Below the pieces are notes generated by a model, which saw only the letters and a list, made by a program, of their open reading frames with translations, had not been told where the DNA came from and ran no database searches. The translations under genes were made by a program, and so were the position numbers. A DNA stretch of 64,000 bases, taken from assembly GCF_022012395.1 (NCBI RefSeq), contig NZ_JAKLTQ010000006.1:1-64000 (forward strand), given 5' to 3'. The DNA comes from Arthrobacter hankyongi (GTDB lineage: Bacteria; Actinomycetota; Actinomycetes; Actinomycetales; Micrococcaceae). Positions 1-9,952 of the stretch are shown here, piece by piece (the first letter of the stretch is position 1; every line of letters starts with the position of its first letter).

Positions 1-777
1 CGCAACAAGAGCGCCCACGGGGTCGCTGCTGCCCGGAACCAGGGCCTGGACGCGGCCACCGGCCGCTACATCACCTTCCTCGACCCGGACGACTGGTACG
101 TCCCCGGGCACCTGGAGGTGCTGGCCCGGGAAATCCAGCGGCTGGGCGTGGACTTCCTCCGCGTCGACCACATCCGCCACACGCGCGGAGTGCGCACGAT
201 GCACCGGGCGCCTCAAGGCCGGCGCGACGTGGCCCTGGACCCGCGCGAAGGGATCATGCCCATCGCTGCCGCGACAATGGTGGACTACCCCTTTGTATGG
301 GCCGGAATCTTCGACCGGAATTTGTTGGACAGTGGCCTTCTCAAGTTCATGGACGGCGCCCGCACGGCAGAGGACAGGCTCTGGACTTGGAACCTCCACC
401 TCAATGCGGACTCCTATGCCGTTGTTGACGCACCTGGCATAATCTACCGCCGCGGCGTCAGTACATCCCTGACGCAGGTCTTCGACGAACGCCAGCTGGA
501 CTTCCTGCTCTGCTACCTCGAGATCTTTTCCCTCGTGAATGCCGACACCGAGGCGGAACGGTTTTGGCACAAGGCTGCGCGGCAGTTCTATGCAATGGCC
601 TGCCACCACCTCAAGCGTGCCAACGGAATGACAGCTGACGTGCGCAGCGAACTCCAGACTGGTATCGCCATGACTATGAGCCGCATTCCTGCCAATGTTA
701 ATCAGCAGGGCCTCAGATCCCTCGATCCGGCACGGCGGAGAATGCTCATGACCCTGCCTGAAGGAGTCCTTCAGTGA
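1..777 (+). CDS. Glycosyltransferase family 2, 5'-truncated by window edge
   Basis: Only the C-terminal part is present; the frame is open from base 1. The first visible residues include a RNQGLDAATGRYITFLDPDD stretch, the classic GT-A fold segment that ends in the metal/nucleotide-sugar binding Asp cluster (about residues 13-32 of the visible part). The rest is the acceptor half with no clear motif. It likely adds a sugar to a cell-surface polymer in the cytoplasm. Its stop overlaps the next start by four bases (GTGA), so the two genes are translationally coupled; GT2 plus polysialyltransferase-like pairs are a known capsule/wall arrangement. The acceptor and sugar cannot be told. Confidence 0.85.
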   Translation, partial: RNKSAHGVAAARNQGLDAATGRYITFLDPDDWYVPGHLEVLAREIQRLGVDFLRVDHIRHTRGVRTMHRAPQGRRDVALDPREGIMPIAAATMVDYPFVWAGIFDRNLLDSGLLKFMDGARTAEDRLWTWNLHLNADSYAVVDAPGIIYRRGVSTSLTQVFDERQLDFLLCYLEIFSLVNADTEAERFWHKAARQFYAMACHHLKRANGMTADVRSELQTGIAMTMSRIPANVNQQGLRSLDPARRRMLMTLPEGVLQ

Positions 778-2117
778 CCCAGCTTGTCGCCGCCTCGACG
801 CTGTTCCAGTGCGCTTGTCTGGCCACGATGATCGATGATGGCCGCTTCCCCGAGGCTAATGGCGAGCGGATTCTGGTCCTAGCCGCCAGCGTCCATCAGC
901 CCGAACTAGGCGAGCGGATCCAGGATTCCCTTGGATTCAAGTCGCTGGCTTCCCGGTTCGACCGGGTGGTGGATCTGGCGGAACTCATCTGGCCTCGCCG
1001 GCCCGGCCAGTTCAAGCCCCGCGACGAAGAGCTGTCCATGTGGGAAAGGCTGCTGAGGCGTTACTGGGACATTGACGATTCGCCACTCCAGCTCGTGGTG
1101 GAGTCAATCCAGGTCGACCCGGCGCTGGCTCTGTGCCGGATATTCCATGCAGCCACGGTCTGGGTCCACTCGGACGGATTGATGAGCTATGGCCCCACCC
1201 GCAATCCCCTGCCCTCCCTGATAGCAGACCGACTCGACGGCATTCTGTATTTGGATCTCGTTCCAGGCTTGCAGCCGCAGCTGTTGCGCGAGCACGAGCC
1301 GCAGGCGATCGCCTTCGACGCCGCCCGCGTAAAGGCAAGTATCGTGGAGCTCTCAGATAACACTGAGCTTCCCCCGATCCATCGCAACCGGAACGGGTCT
1401 ATGGCACTGGTCCTCGGCCAGTACCTGTCTGATCTGGGCATCCTCACCCCTGACGAAGAAGACCAACTGCACCGCAAAATGGTGGCAAAGGCAGCAGCCC
1501 GCGGCGCCCGGACGTGCATCTTCAAGCCCCACCCCAGTGCCGGCCCCAGCGCCACTCGGGCACTGCAGCAGGCCGCCTCGCGGCACCGTGTGTCTCTGGT
1601 GGTTCTGGACACCCCTGTGTTGGCGGAAGTGCTGATGGAACAGCTGCAGCCTGACATGGTGATCAGCTGTTTCTCGACGGCGCTGGCCACGGCCCGGTTT
1701 GTCTACGGCATCGAAGCACTCGCCGTGGGAACCGAGCTGCTGCTGGAGCGGCTCTCACCCTACCAGAACAGCAACCGTATCCCGGTCACCATCGCCGACG
1801 CGGTATTTGCCCGCGGAACCCCTGCGCCGGCAGCCGAGCTCCCCGACACACCGCTACTGCACCAGCTCCAGCCGCTGGTAGAAGCCGTCTCCTATTGCAT
1901 GCAGCCTGAGACACTAAGGGCACTGCGTCCGGCAGCAGCTGAGTACGTAGCAGCCGCAGAGAGTTCCAAACAGATGCGCTACTTCAAGCGGCTGCGCCTG
2001 GCCAAATTGGATCTTCTGGACAGTGCCCCTGTGTCCGGACTCAAACGGCGGGTTCCCCGCAAGCCGAAGTCAGGTCCTAGTGCTGTCCGCAGGCTGCTCA
2101 CCACGATGATCAGGTAA
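774..2117 (+). CDS. Alpha-2,8-polysialyltransferase-family (POLYST-like) GT-B enzyme
   Basis: A 447-residue protein starting at GTG inside the stop of the upstream GT2. It has the hallmarks of the polysialyltransferase/Lst superfamily: an Asp-Gly element in VWVHSDGLMSYG (about residue 125), an HP motif in FKPHPSAG (about 250) and a Ser/Thr-rich segment in ISCFSTALATAR (about 300). In characterised members these bind the CMP part of the donor. No sialic-acid synthesis gene is seen in this window, so the donor could be another CMP- or CDP-activated group, or the genes may lie upstream. Cytoplasmic, probably peripheral to the membrane. Confidence 0.75.
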   Translation: MTQLVAASTLFQCACLATMIDDGRFPEANGERILVLAASVHQPELGERIQDSLGFKSLASRFDRVVDLAELIWPRRPGQFKPRDEELSMWERLLRRYWDIDDSPLQLVVESIQVDPALALCRIFHAATVWVHSDGLMSYGPTRNPLPSLIADRLDGILYLDLVPGLQPQLLREHEPQAIAFDAARVKASIVELSDNTELPPIHRNRNGSMALVLGQYLSDLGILTPDEEDQLHRKMVAKAAARGARTCIFKPHPSAGPSATRALQQAASRHRVSLVVLDTPVLAEVLMEQLQPDMVISCFSTALATARFVYGIEALAVGTELLLERLSPYQNSNRIPVTIADAVFARGTPAPAAELPDTPLLHQLQPLVEAVSYCMQPETLRALRPAAAEYVAAAESSKQMRYFKRLRLAKLDLLDSAPVSGLKRRVPRKPKSGPSAVRRLLTTMIR

Positions 2118-2203
2118 CCGTCGGGCAATCGGGGCCGATAGTCCCTAATGGACGGCCCTCGGTCAGTTAATCCACTATGTGGGCAAATAACATTGGTCAC
2201 TCT

Positions 2204-2232
2204 AGTCACACGTTTAACTCTGGTGTTAGGGT
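2204..2232 (+). promoter_or_regulatory. Candidate promoter of first GH25 gene (-10 TAGGGT)
   Basis: TAGGGT lies at 2227-2232, about 50 bases before the ATG. The -35 region is weak (around 2204-2210, containing GTCACA). A similar GTTAAGGTGAA block, preceded by CTCACA, sits before the paralogous lysozyme gene at 20369-20400, which supports a shared promoter layout. Not experimentally supported. Confidence 0.3.
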
Positions 2233-2282
2233 GAACCGTCCGTTTGTGAACGTCTTGTTCCCGCGTTGTTCGGAGATGCCCC

Positions 2283-5222
2283 ATGAGCGAGCCCCGCCCG
2301 TTATTCCATCACCTCGCCCCTTTCCAGCGGCACGGGACCAAGCTCGCCTGCGGGCTGGCAGCACTGACTTTGGCAGCGACGTCGGTGCTCCTTGCGCCGC
2401 CAGCCGGTGCCGCCGATACTGCCACAGGTACGGCCGACGCCAGTTCGAAGACCGCAGAAACAGCACCGCAGGATCCGGTTATCAGCAGCGAGCTGCCGGC
2501 GGACCCGGAGCCGACCGCATCGGCGCCTGCCGCCCCGAATGACAAACCTGCCGCGGAGCCGTCCACCAAAGCGCCCGCGGCCGGGAAGGGCAAGACGTCG
2601 GATCCCGCGGTTACCGACCCGGGCGACCCGGCGCTGTGGCGCGATGCCCTCGACAACATGCTCGATTCCGATTCCGACTTCCCGGTCGACGAACTGACCA
2701 AGGAAGAACACGAAACCGTCATCGAGGTGCTCCAGGGCGAAAACGGGGCGGAAATGGGCCACGGCCGGGACCTGCGCAAGGAACTGGACCAGCCCGAGCG
2801 CAAAGACGAGCTGGCCCAACAGCTTGCCGAGAAACTGGGCGACGAGCCGGAAGTCCTCTCGGATCCCCAGGTACTCTCGATAGAACGCAGCAGCGCAGTG
2901 CAGCCGTTAGCTGCCCTGCCGCTGGTCAACCGCAACGGCTGGCGCCCCGATGGCATCCAAGGCTTGGACGTCAGCGGCTGGCAGGAAAACGATAAAACCG
3001 GCCTGACTGTGAACTGGAAGACCGAATGGAACTACGGTGCGCGATTTGCCTATGTGAAGGCCACCGAAGGTACCGGCTACACGAATTCCTACTTTGCCAG
3101 GCAGTACAACGGGTCCTACAGCGTGGGCATGATCCGCGGCGCGTACCACTTCGCGCTGCCGAACCTTTCCTCGGGCAGGACGCAGGCCAACTTTTTCGTG
3201 AACAACGGCGGCGGTTGGTCCGCCGACGGCAAGACGCTGCCGCCGCTGTTAGACATCGAGTACAACCCCTACGGCCAGACTTGCTACAACATGAGCCCGA
3301 GCCAGATGGTGGCCTGGATCAAGGATTTCTCAAGCACCATCAAGGCTCGCACCGGGCGCCTGCCGGCGATCTACACCACGGCGGACTGGTGGGACACCTG
3401 CACCGGCAGCAGCAAGGCATTCACTGACTATCCACTCCATCTGGCCTCGTACGGCGTCACCAGCCCGAAGCGGCTGCCCGCCAGCTGGTCCATATACAGC
3501 ATCTGGCAGTACAGCGATAACGGGCCATTCGTTGGAGACTCGAATATCTGGAACGGATCGATGACCGGATTGCAGTCCTTCGCCAAGGGCTCGCCGGTAA
3601 CCACCACGTCCACCCCGACTACCGCTCCGAAACCACCCGCGACCGCTACCGGGGACAGCACCCAACGGTACGCAGCCGCCGGAGACCTCAACGGCGACGG
3701 CCGCGGGGACCTGCTCTCACGCCGCAGCGACGGGACACTCTGGCTTTACCCCGGAAACGGCAAGGGCGGCTTCGGAACGCCGTCGAAGTTGGGCTCCGGC
3801 TGGCAGGTCTACAACCTGCTGGTCGGCACCGGCGACCTGAACCGCGACAACAAGGCGGACCTACTGGCCCGGCACACTGACGGGTCGCTCTGGTTCTATG
3901 CCGGCACCGGTACGGGCAAGTTCACGACGCGGGTGAAAGTGGGCTCCAGCGGCTGGAACAAGTTCGACAGCATCATCGGCCCCGGAGATATCAACAGCGA
4001 CGGCAAGGCGGACCTGATCGTCAAGCAACCCGACGGCGCCGTTCATCTCTACCCCGGCCTCGGCACCGGCAAGTTCGCCGCACGCAGCCAGGTTGCCAGC
4101 GGCTGGACCGGATACAGCGAGCTCGTGGCGCCGCGGGACTACAACGGCGACGCCAAGGCAGACGTGCTGGGACGCAAGACCGACGGAACGCTGTGGCTGA
4201 TGCCGGGCACCGGCAAGGCCACTGGCCTCGGATCCGCGTTCTCCGGCGCCCAGAGGGTTGATACGTCCGGGTGGCAGACGTACAGCACTGTCCTGGGCAT
4301 CTGGGACAACAATGGGGACCGCAAGAACGACCTGCTGGCCATCAACGCCGACAAATCCCTGCGGTTCTACGCCGGCACGCAGATGAAGGATGCCACCGGC
4401 ATGCAGGCCCGGGAATACATCTCCGGCGCCTCGTGGAAGTCCTACGATCTGGTCATCACTCCCGGCGACTTCAACGGCGACGCCAAGGCGGACATGATCG
4501 GCCGTAAGTCCAACGGCCAGCTCTGGTTCATGCCGGGCAACGGCAAGGGCGGCTATGGTACGGCAGTACGGATCGGCACCGGCTGGCAGGTCTTCAACCA
4601 GGTCATCGGCGTCCGGGACTTCAACGGCGACGGCAAAAACGACCTGATCGCACGCCATCGCGACGGTTCACTCTGGTTCTACGCCGGCACCGGGAAGATC
4701 AATAGCAAGGACGAAGGCTATAAGCCGGGAATCTGGGTCAGCGCGGAGAACTGGAACCGCTACACCCACATCATCAGCGCCGGAGACACGAATCGGGACG
4801 GACGCAACGACCTGCTTGCCGTCCAGCCGGACGGCTCCCTGTATCTATACCCGGGCAAAGGCAACGGCAGGCCGGCCGCGCGGACCAAGATCGGCAGCGG
4901 CTGGCAGAAGTTCAATTTGCTGGTGGCCCCCGGTGACTTCAGCGGTGACGGTATCCCGGACGTGCTCGCCCGCAAAGCGGACGGCAGCCTGTGGATGTTG
5001 GCCGGGCGCAGCACCTATGCCAAGCGGTGGTTCAATGGCTCGAAACAGATTGCCGCCAGTGGCTGGAATGACTACTCGCGGATCCTTGGACCGGGCGATG
5101 TCACTGCCGACAAGAAATCGGACCTGCAGGGTATCAAGCCCACCGGCAGCCTCTGGCTTTACCGGGGAACCACCTTCCGCAACAGCGGCCTGACTTCAAG
5201 CCTGTCCGCAGGCTCCGTGTAG
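2283..5222 (+). CDS. Secreted GH25 lysozyme with ten FG-GAP (VCBS-type) repeats
   Basis: A 979-residue exported protein. Residues 1-43 form a signal peptide (hydrophobic core, then PAGAADTA). Residues 44-110 are Ala/Pro-rich, followed by an acidic spacer to about 200. The GH25 muramidase domain (about 222-432) has GLDVSGWQ at its start and the catalytic D-I-E at LLDIEYNPY (about 323-325). Residues 460-979 hold ten repeats of about 50 residues, each with a calcium-binding loop such as DLNGDGRGD followed by DGSLWFYAG-like strands, expected to form a beta-propeller. It probably cleaves or remodels peptidoglycan outside the cell. The protein at 20478-23345 is a full-length paralog with the same repeat order. 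Confidence 0.93.
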   Translation: MSEPRPLFHHLAPFQRHGTKLACGLAALTLAATSVLLAPPAGAADTATGTADASSKTAETAPQDPVISSELPADPEPTASAPAAPNDKPAAEPSTKAPAAGKGKTSDPAVTDPGDPALWRDALDNMLDSDSDFPVDELTKEEHETVIEVLQGENGAEMGHGRDLRKELDQPERKDELAQQLAEKLGDEPEVLSDPQVLSIERSSAVQPLAALPLVNRNGWRPDGIQGLDVSGWQENDKTGLTVNWKTEWNYGARFAYVKATEGTGYTNSYFARQYNGSYSVGMIRGAYHFALPNLSSGRTQANFFVNNGGGWSADGKTLPPLLDIEYNPYGQTCYNMSPSQMVAWIKDFSSTIKARTGRLPAIYTTADWWDTCTGSSKAFTDYPLHLASYGVTSPKRLPASWSIYSIWQYSDNGPFVGDSNIWNGSMTGLQSFAKGSPVTTTSTPTTAPKPPATATGDSTQRYAAAGDLNGDGRGDLLSRRSDGTLWLYPGNGKGGFGTPSKLGSGWQVYNLLVGTGDLNRDNKADLLARHTDGSLWFYAGTGTGKFTTRVKVGSSGWNKFDSIIGPGDINSDGKADLIVKQPDGAVHLYPGLGTGKFAARSQVASGWTGYSELVAPRDYNGDAKADVLGRKTDGTLWLMPGTGKATGLGSAFSGAQRVDTSGWQTYSTVLGIWDNNGDRKNDLLAINADKSLRFYAGTQMKDATGMQAREYISGASWKSYDLVITPGDFNGDAKADMIGRKSNGQLWFMPGNGKGGYGTAVRIGTGWQVFNQVIGVRDFNGDGKNDLIARHRDGSLWFYAGTGKINSKDEGYKPGIWVSAENWNRYTHIISAGDTNRDGRNDLLAVQPDGSLYLYPGKGNGRPAARTKIGSGWQKFNLLVAPGDFSGDGIPDVLARKADGSLWMLAGRSTYAKRWFNGSKQIAASGWNDYSRILGPGDVTADKKSDLQGIKPTGSLWLYRGTTFRNSGLTSSLSAGSV

Positions 5223-5292
5223 CGGCGATGGAAATGCTGACTAGCCCTTCTTCCTTGGGAAAATTCTGCAGTCAGCCGTTGCCAAAGATTCC

Positions 5293-5321
5293 TTGACAGC
5301 ACCCGCCCCCGGGTCCAGACT
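5293..5321 (+). promoter_or_regulatory. Candidate promoter upstream of EEP gene
   Basis: A perfect TTGACA at 5293-5298, then a 17-base spacer and CAGACT at 5316-5321, which is only a weak -10. It lies about 75 bases before the GTG start of the EEP protein, in the 171-base gap after the lysozyme gene. Confidence 0.3.
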
Positions 5322-5393
5322 TGCTCCAATCTGCACGGCCTGCCGTGGAAACGGACCGCGGTTCCAGCCAGCAGCTATTGGGGATAAGCGGGT

Positions 5394-6431
5394 GTGGTCA
5401 TGCGCGCACGCACGTTGGTTTTGCCGTCGATGGCGACGGCGGCTTTGTCCGTGTTGCTGCTTGTCGCTGGCCTCCTGTTTCCATCCATGCCAGCCACGGG
5501 CGGTCTCCCCCGGGACACGGACCCACCCAGCCGCCATAGCTCGACCCAAGGCGGCAGCGGCGGAACCGGGGCCACTGCCGGGACTAAGGTTCGGGTGATG
5601 ACCTTCAATATCCGGCACGGGACGGACGAGGAAGACGACCTCGATCTGGAAAGCGTCGCCGACGATATCGAATCCGCCAAGGCACAGATCGTCGGGCTCC
5701 AAGAGGTGGACCGCCACCGTTCGGCCCGGAGCGACTTCGTTGACCAAGCCAAATGGCTCGCCAAACGACTCGATATGCATTTTGCCTTCGGGCTCAACCG
5801 CAAGACACCGCCGCAGAAGGGTCACAGGCAGCCTGGCCTGCACGGAGTTGCGGTACTGAGCAAGTTCCCGATCCTCACCGCCCGGAACCACATGCTGACC
5901 AACCTCAAGTACAAGCACCGCCCCACCAAGCAGCGAAGCGTGCTGGAAACGGTGATTGACATCAAAGGCGCCAAAATCAGCTTCTACAGCACCCATTTGG
6001 ACAATCAGCGCAAGGAACAGCGCCTGTCTCAGATGAAGGAGATTCTGGCCATCACCGCGCAGTCCGGCAGGCCGTCCATCCTCGTCGGCGACCTAAACGC
6101 CCAGCCATCCTCACGCGTCGTGGGGCTGGCCAAAACCCAGTTCCGCGACATCATGGCCGATCTGGGCGAAGGTGAGGAACTGACCTTCCCCTACGATGAC
6201 CCGGACCGGCGGATTGATTACATCCTGACCCGCGGGCCGATCGTGGCACGCTGGGCGACGGTGATTGACACCGGCTCGTCCGACCATATGCCCGTGGTGG
6301 CGGGCCTGACCGTCGCCAAGCCCGCCAGCAAACAGGACGCGCCGCCGATGCGGGTGGAGGGCAGGTCCGGGACGGTGCCGGATTCGCCGGGGCCGCCGCG
6401 CATCGTCTCACGCATGCCGGTCCTGTTCTGA
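5394..6431 (+). CDS. Exported endonuclease/exonuclease/phosphatase (EEP) family protein
   Basis: A 345-residue protein with an N-terminal hydrophobic stretch (about residues 8-28), so probably secreted or membrane-anchored, then a low-complexity linker. The EEP domain (about 62-310) is complete: MTFNIRHG (Asn), IVGLQEVDRH (catalytic Glu), SFYSTHLDN (His), ILVGDLNAQP (Asp/Asn), RRIDYIL and SSDHMPVV (Asp-His). The family hydrolyses phosphodiesters in DNA, sphingomyelin or phosphoinositides; in this setting a wall-polymer or lipid phosphodiester is possible but is inference. Start could be the GTG at 5394 or the in-frame ATG at 5400. It lacks the FN3 domains of the two other EEP proteins here. 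Confidence 0.85.
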   Translation: MVMRARTLVLPSMATAALSVLLLVAGLLFPSMPATGGLPRDTDPPSRHSSTQGGSGGTGATAGTKVRVMTFNIRHGTDEEDDLDLESVADDIESAKAQIVGLQEVDRHRSARSDFVDQAKWLAKRLDMHFAFGLNRKTPPQKGHRQPGLHGVAVLSKFPILTARNHMLTNLKYKHRPTKQRSVLETVIDIKGAKISFYSTHLDNQRKEQRLSQMKEILAITAQSGRPSILVGDLNAQPSSRVVGLAKTQFRDIMADLGEGEELTFPYDDPDRRIDYILTRGPIVARWATVIDTGSSDHMPVVAGLTVAKPASKQDAPPMRVEGRSGTVPDSPGPPRIVSRMPVLF

Positions 6432-6466
6432 CCCGGAGGCGTGCTCCGGCTACCGTGGCCCGTGCC

Positions 6467-9400
6467 TCAGGACAGCGGCGACGACGGCGGCAAAGTGCCG
6501 CCGTCGTCCGCGCCCGGCCGGTGCCGCGGCGGAAGGGGCGGCAGCAGCAGGTCCACGATGCGGCGGGCGGCACCGCCGTCGTCCTTCGGGGCGAACCGCG
6601 CCGCAAACTCCTCCAGCCGTCGTCCGCGCCCGGGATCCGGGGCGGCGGCATCGGCCAGGGCTTCGAACAGTTCGTCCTGGGTCTGGACCACCGGTCCGGG
6701 CAACTGCGAACCGTAGTCGAGATAGAAGCCGCGCAGGGTGTTCCGGTAGTGCGCCAGGTCGTAGGCATAGAAAACGATCGGCCGGCGCAGGATCGCGAAG
6801 TCGAACAGGACCGAGGAATAGTCGGTGACCAGCACGTCGCTGGCCAGCAGCAGTTCCTGCACCTCCGGATAGGCCGAGACGTCGCGTACGCAGCCGGCGG
6901 CACCCTCGGGAATGTCCAGCTGCCCGGCGACCAGCACATGCATGCGCAGCAGGAGCACGGTGTCTGCTCCGAAGCGCCGCTGGAAGTCCTCCAGGTCCAG
7001 CGGCAGCTTAAAGCCAAAGCGGCCCGTGCCCACGGACTGATCGTCCCGGAAGGTCGGCGCATAGAGCACCACCCGCTTGCCGTGCGGAATACCCAGCCGC
7101 TCCCGAATCATGTTTCCGGCCTCGGCCTGCCGGCCCCGCGCCAGCACGTCATTGCGCGGATACCCCTCTTCCAGCACCGGGCCGGAGTAGCCGAACGCAC
7201 TGCGGAAGGCGCCGGTGGCATATGAGCTGGGCGAGAGCAGCACGCTCCATTGCCGGACGGCCTGGTTCACCCGGCCCAAATAGTCCTCGTCCCGGCCGTG
7301 GAACTGCTCCAAGTCATGCAGCATGCGCTTAAGCGGTGTCCCGTGCCAGGTCTGGATGAACACCCCATTGCGGCGGCGGCGCAGATAATACGGGAAGTTC
7401 TGGTTGTTCACCCAGTACTTGGCCCGGGCCAGGTACCAGAAGTAGCCAGGTGACAGCCGCCGCACCACCTTGGTCCGCGGATCGTGGCGGGGCAGCTTCC
7501 GATGGTAGATCCAGACCTTCCGGCGCTGGTCCCCGCTCTGCACCAGTTGCTCGTAGAGATAGCGCGGGCTGTCCGCGTACTGGGTGCCCAGCCCGCTTTC
7601 AAAGACCACCAGGTTCTCGTCCACCGGTGTGCGGGACACTACGCCGAAAAGTCGGCGCATGGCCGGGAAGTAGAAACGCGAGCGACGCAGGCGCCGTCCG
7701 GCCATCTCCACGACCTCCGGCACTGTGCCGGCGCGCAGCCCCGATGCTGCCGGCCTGGCGCCAAGAACCGCGTCGAAAATGCGGCGGCAATTATCCCGGT
7801 CCCTGTATTTGAGGAAACGGCGGGCCCGGCGCTGGTATTCAGGCGGCATCGTGCAGCCGGCCGCAAGCGCTTCCCGCAGCAGATCCAGCAGCCGGTTTCG
7901 ATCGAAGGCGATCCGGCCCGGCAACTCCGTATCCAGGTCCAGGTGCGAACCTTCCGGGCCCAGGAAGCGCTCCCGGTCGAACTGATAGTAGAGCACCGGT
8001 TTGTCCAGGAAGCTGAAATCGAACCCTACGCTGGAATAGTCTGTGACCAGCAACGCGCTCTGCTTGAGCAGGTGCTGCACGTCCACCTCGCCTTGGGAGA
8101 TAACGCGGGCCGGAACGCCGTCGAAGTAGGCGCGGAACTGCTGCATGTTCGGGTGCAGGCAGAAGACCAGTTCGGCCCCGTGCTCCTTGGCCAGGGCCGC
8201 GAGCCGGGGATCCTGCAGGAGGCCGGTCCAGGCGCGCAGGTATTCGGATTCGGCGAAGCGGTCCGGATCCTGCAGCCAGTCCCGCCAGGTGGGGATGACC
8301 AGGATCTGGTTCGGTTTGACCGGCACGTCACCGGCGAAGAGAGTATCGAAGCGGGACAGCCCGGTGACCGCGACCTGTTCCGGCGGGTAGCCAAAGTCGC
8401 TGACGATGTACTCTTTCTCCCGGTCCGAACTGACGAGGAATAGGTCGGTTTCGAAGTCCGGGGAATTCCGGCCGTAGTTGGGCACCATCCACTTGGTCCC
8501 CATCACCCCGTGCTGCAGGAAGACCTTCACACCCCGCGCCGCCCGGCGGAACTGCGGCAGCCGCGTCGGGTACAGGAAATCCGGGTGGTGGGAGCCGATG
8601 AACCGCTCGGCTCTGAGGGCGGCCTCGACATGCTCCTTGGACCGGTACGCGAGCACATTGCCCAGACCCTCCAGGTTCCGGGCCTCGGGCGAGTGCGGAT
8701 CGATGACGTAGTAGGCCTCGATCTCCGGATGGTGGCTGCGCAGGTACCGGAAGAAGGCCAGACCGGTGTCCTGGGCCTTGTAGGGCTGCTCCCCTACCAG
8801 CCAGACCGGCCGGCCGGCCCGTTGACGGCCATGATGGCGCCGGGCCAGGCGGCCGCGGGTGTGCTCCTGCAGATAGCTGAATGCTGCGGTGTCCAACAGT
8901 TCGATGTGAAAGGACGTCCTCTTCGCCTTGAAGGTGTAGTACGGGATGATGCACAGGGTCCGCTCGCCGCGGTTCTGCCAGCCGGGCCGGGTCAGCTTGC
9001 GGACCAGATACCGGGTACGGCCAATGCGCACCCGGTGCGGCTGGTCTGTCCCGCGGTCGTGGACCTCCAGCCAGGCGTCCAGGATTCCGTCCCTGGCCAG
9101 GGCGTCATCCGGCATCGCGGCCAGCTCCAGCCGGGCCGAAAGCCGGTATTCGCGCAGGCCGAAATGGCGCTGTGTCAGGGTGTCGTCCAGGACCACGCGC
9201 GCCGGCACCGTATACCGGGTGCCGCTCTGCCGGCCGACCAGGACCAGCTCGGCCCGGGCTGCCTCGCCGTGGCGGGTGCGCAGCCGCCCGGCGAGCCGGA
9301 CGACGCCGCCGGCCACGGAAAGGCGCTTCACGTAAATGGCGTTGTAGGGCTTCAGCGGACGGTCTACCGCCAGCCGGAAGAAGCCTCGTCGGTTCACATA

Positions 9401-9952
9401 CGGTGCCAGGACCGCACCGGTGCCCGCAGTGACCGGGCGCAGCGGCCCGACGGTGGTGCGCCGGAACCTGCCCAAGAGTACGAAGCCTCGGGATACCCCG
9501 TCCTCCGCCGTGATGTCCGTGGCATAGCGCGGCAACCGGTCCGCCGCAGCCCTGACTTCCAGCAACATGGGCAGGACGGCACCCACGCCGCCGTCGTCGG
9601 GCTGAACGGCAACCGCCGGAAAATCCTCTAGCCGGATCACGGCGGAATACTCCTCGCCGGTATGCCCGTCACCCGGTTCCGGGGCGCGGGCCTGTACCAG
9701 GGGCGGAATCGTGCCCTGAGCCGCCGGGTGCAGCCCGGCCAGGCGGACGAGGTCCTCCCCCGACCTGATCCAAACCGCCACCGGAGTCAGCGCCGCCGAC
9801 AACCGCAGGTGCACCGAGACCTGTGTGCCCTGCTGGCTGACGGCCAACCGGTGCAATTCCCGCCGGGCACCATTCGCATCGGGGTCCAGGATCCGCTCAG
9901 CGCGCCGGCGGGCCGCAAGCAGCAGGCTACGCGGGGAAGGAGCCGCTGTCAT
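6467..9952 (-). CDS. TagF-like enzyme with two CDP-glycerol glycerophosphotransferase domains
   Basis: A 1161-residue protein. Residues 1-320 are a beta-rich N-terminal region, including a stretch around VRLAG...LVLVGRQSG (about 205-320) that resembles the small protein at 19852-20205. Two Glyphos_transf (GT-B) domains follow: the first about 395-740 (QHGVMGTKWM, VIPTWRDW, FCLHPNM, LVTDYSSVGFDF), the second about 800-1145 (QTWHGTPLKRM, YPRNDVL, LYAPTFRDD, VLVTDYSSVLFDF). These domains normally polymerise glycerol- or ribitol-phosphate from CDP-alcohols on the inner membrane face. Two domains in one chain suggest two linkage activities, for example priming and elongation. The start codon overlaps the stop of the upstream Stealth gene (ATGA). 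Confidence 0.9.
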   Translation of the reverse strand: MTAAPSPRSLLLAARRRAERILDPDANGARRELHRLAVSQQGTQVSVHLRLSAALTPVAVWIRSGEDLVRLAGLHPAAQGTIPPLVQARAPEPGDGHTGEEYSAVIRLEDFPAVAVQPDDGGVGAVLPMLLEVRAAADRLPRYATDITAEDGVSRGFVLLGRFRRTTVGPLRPVTAGTGAVLAPYVNRRGFFRLAVDRPLKPYNAIYVKRLSVAGGVVRLAGRLRTRHGEAARAELVLVGRQSGTRYTVPARVVLDDTLTQRHFGLREYRLSARLELAAMPDDALARDGILDAWLEVHDRGTDQPHRVRIGRTRYLVRKLTRPGWQNRGERTLCIIPYYTFKAKRTSFHIELLDTAAFSYLQEHTRGRLARRHHGRQRAGRPVWLVGEQPYKAQDTGLAFFRYLRSHHPEIEAYYVIDPHSPEARNLEGLGNVLAYRSKEHVEAALRAERFIGSHHPDFLYPTRLPQFRRAARGVKVFLQHGVMGTKWMVPNYGRNSPDFETDLFLVSSDREKEYIVSDFGYPPEQVAVTGLSRFDTLFAGDVPVKPNQILVIPTWRDWLQDPDRFAESEYLRAWTGLLQDPRLAALAKEHGAELVFCLHPNMQQFRAYFDGVPARVISQGEVDVQHLLKQSALLVTDYSSVGFDFSFLDKPVLYYQFDRERFLGPEGSHLDLDTELPGRIAFDRNRLLDLLREALAAGCTMPPEYQRRARRFLKYRDRDNCRRIFDAVLGARPAASGLRAGTVPEVVEMAGRRLRRSRFYFPAMRRLFGVVSRTPVDENLVVFESGLGTQYADSPRYLYEQLVQSGDQRRKVWIYHRKLPRHDPRTKVVRRLSPGYFWYLARAKYWVNNQNFPYYLRRRRNGVFIQTWHGTPLKRMLHDLEQFHGRDEDYLGRVNQAVRQWSVLLSPSSYATGAFRSAFGYSGPVLEEGYPRNDVLARGRQAEAGNMIRERLGIPHGKRVVLYAPTFRDDQSVGTGRFGFKLPLDLEDFQRRFGADTVLLLRMHVLVAGQLDIPEGAAGCVRDVSAYPEVQELLLASDVLVTDYSSVLFDFAILRRPIVFYAYDLAHYRNTLRGFYLDYGSQLPGPVVQTQDELFEALADAAAPDPGRGRRLEEFAARFAPKDDGGAARRIVDLLLPPLPPRHRPGADDGGTLPPSSPLS

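Noticed and set aside
774-2117. A true sialic-acid capsule system
   Set aside because: Only the transferase fold is present; no sialic-acid synthase or CMP-sialate synthetase is visible in the window, so the donor is left open.
3660-5200. Tandem DNA repeats or a CRISPR-like array in the lysozyme genes
   Set aside because: The periodicity is at protein level (FG-GAP units of about 50 residues); the DNA copies are too diverged and have no spacers. No CRISPR array is seen anywhere in the window.
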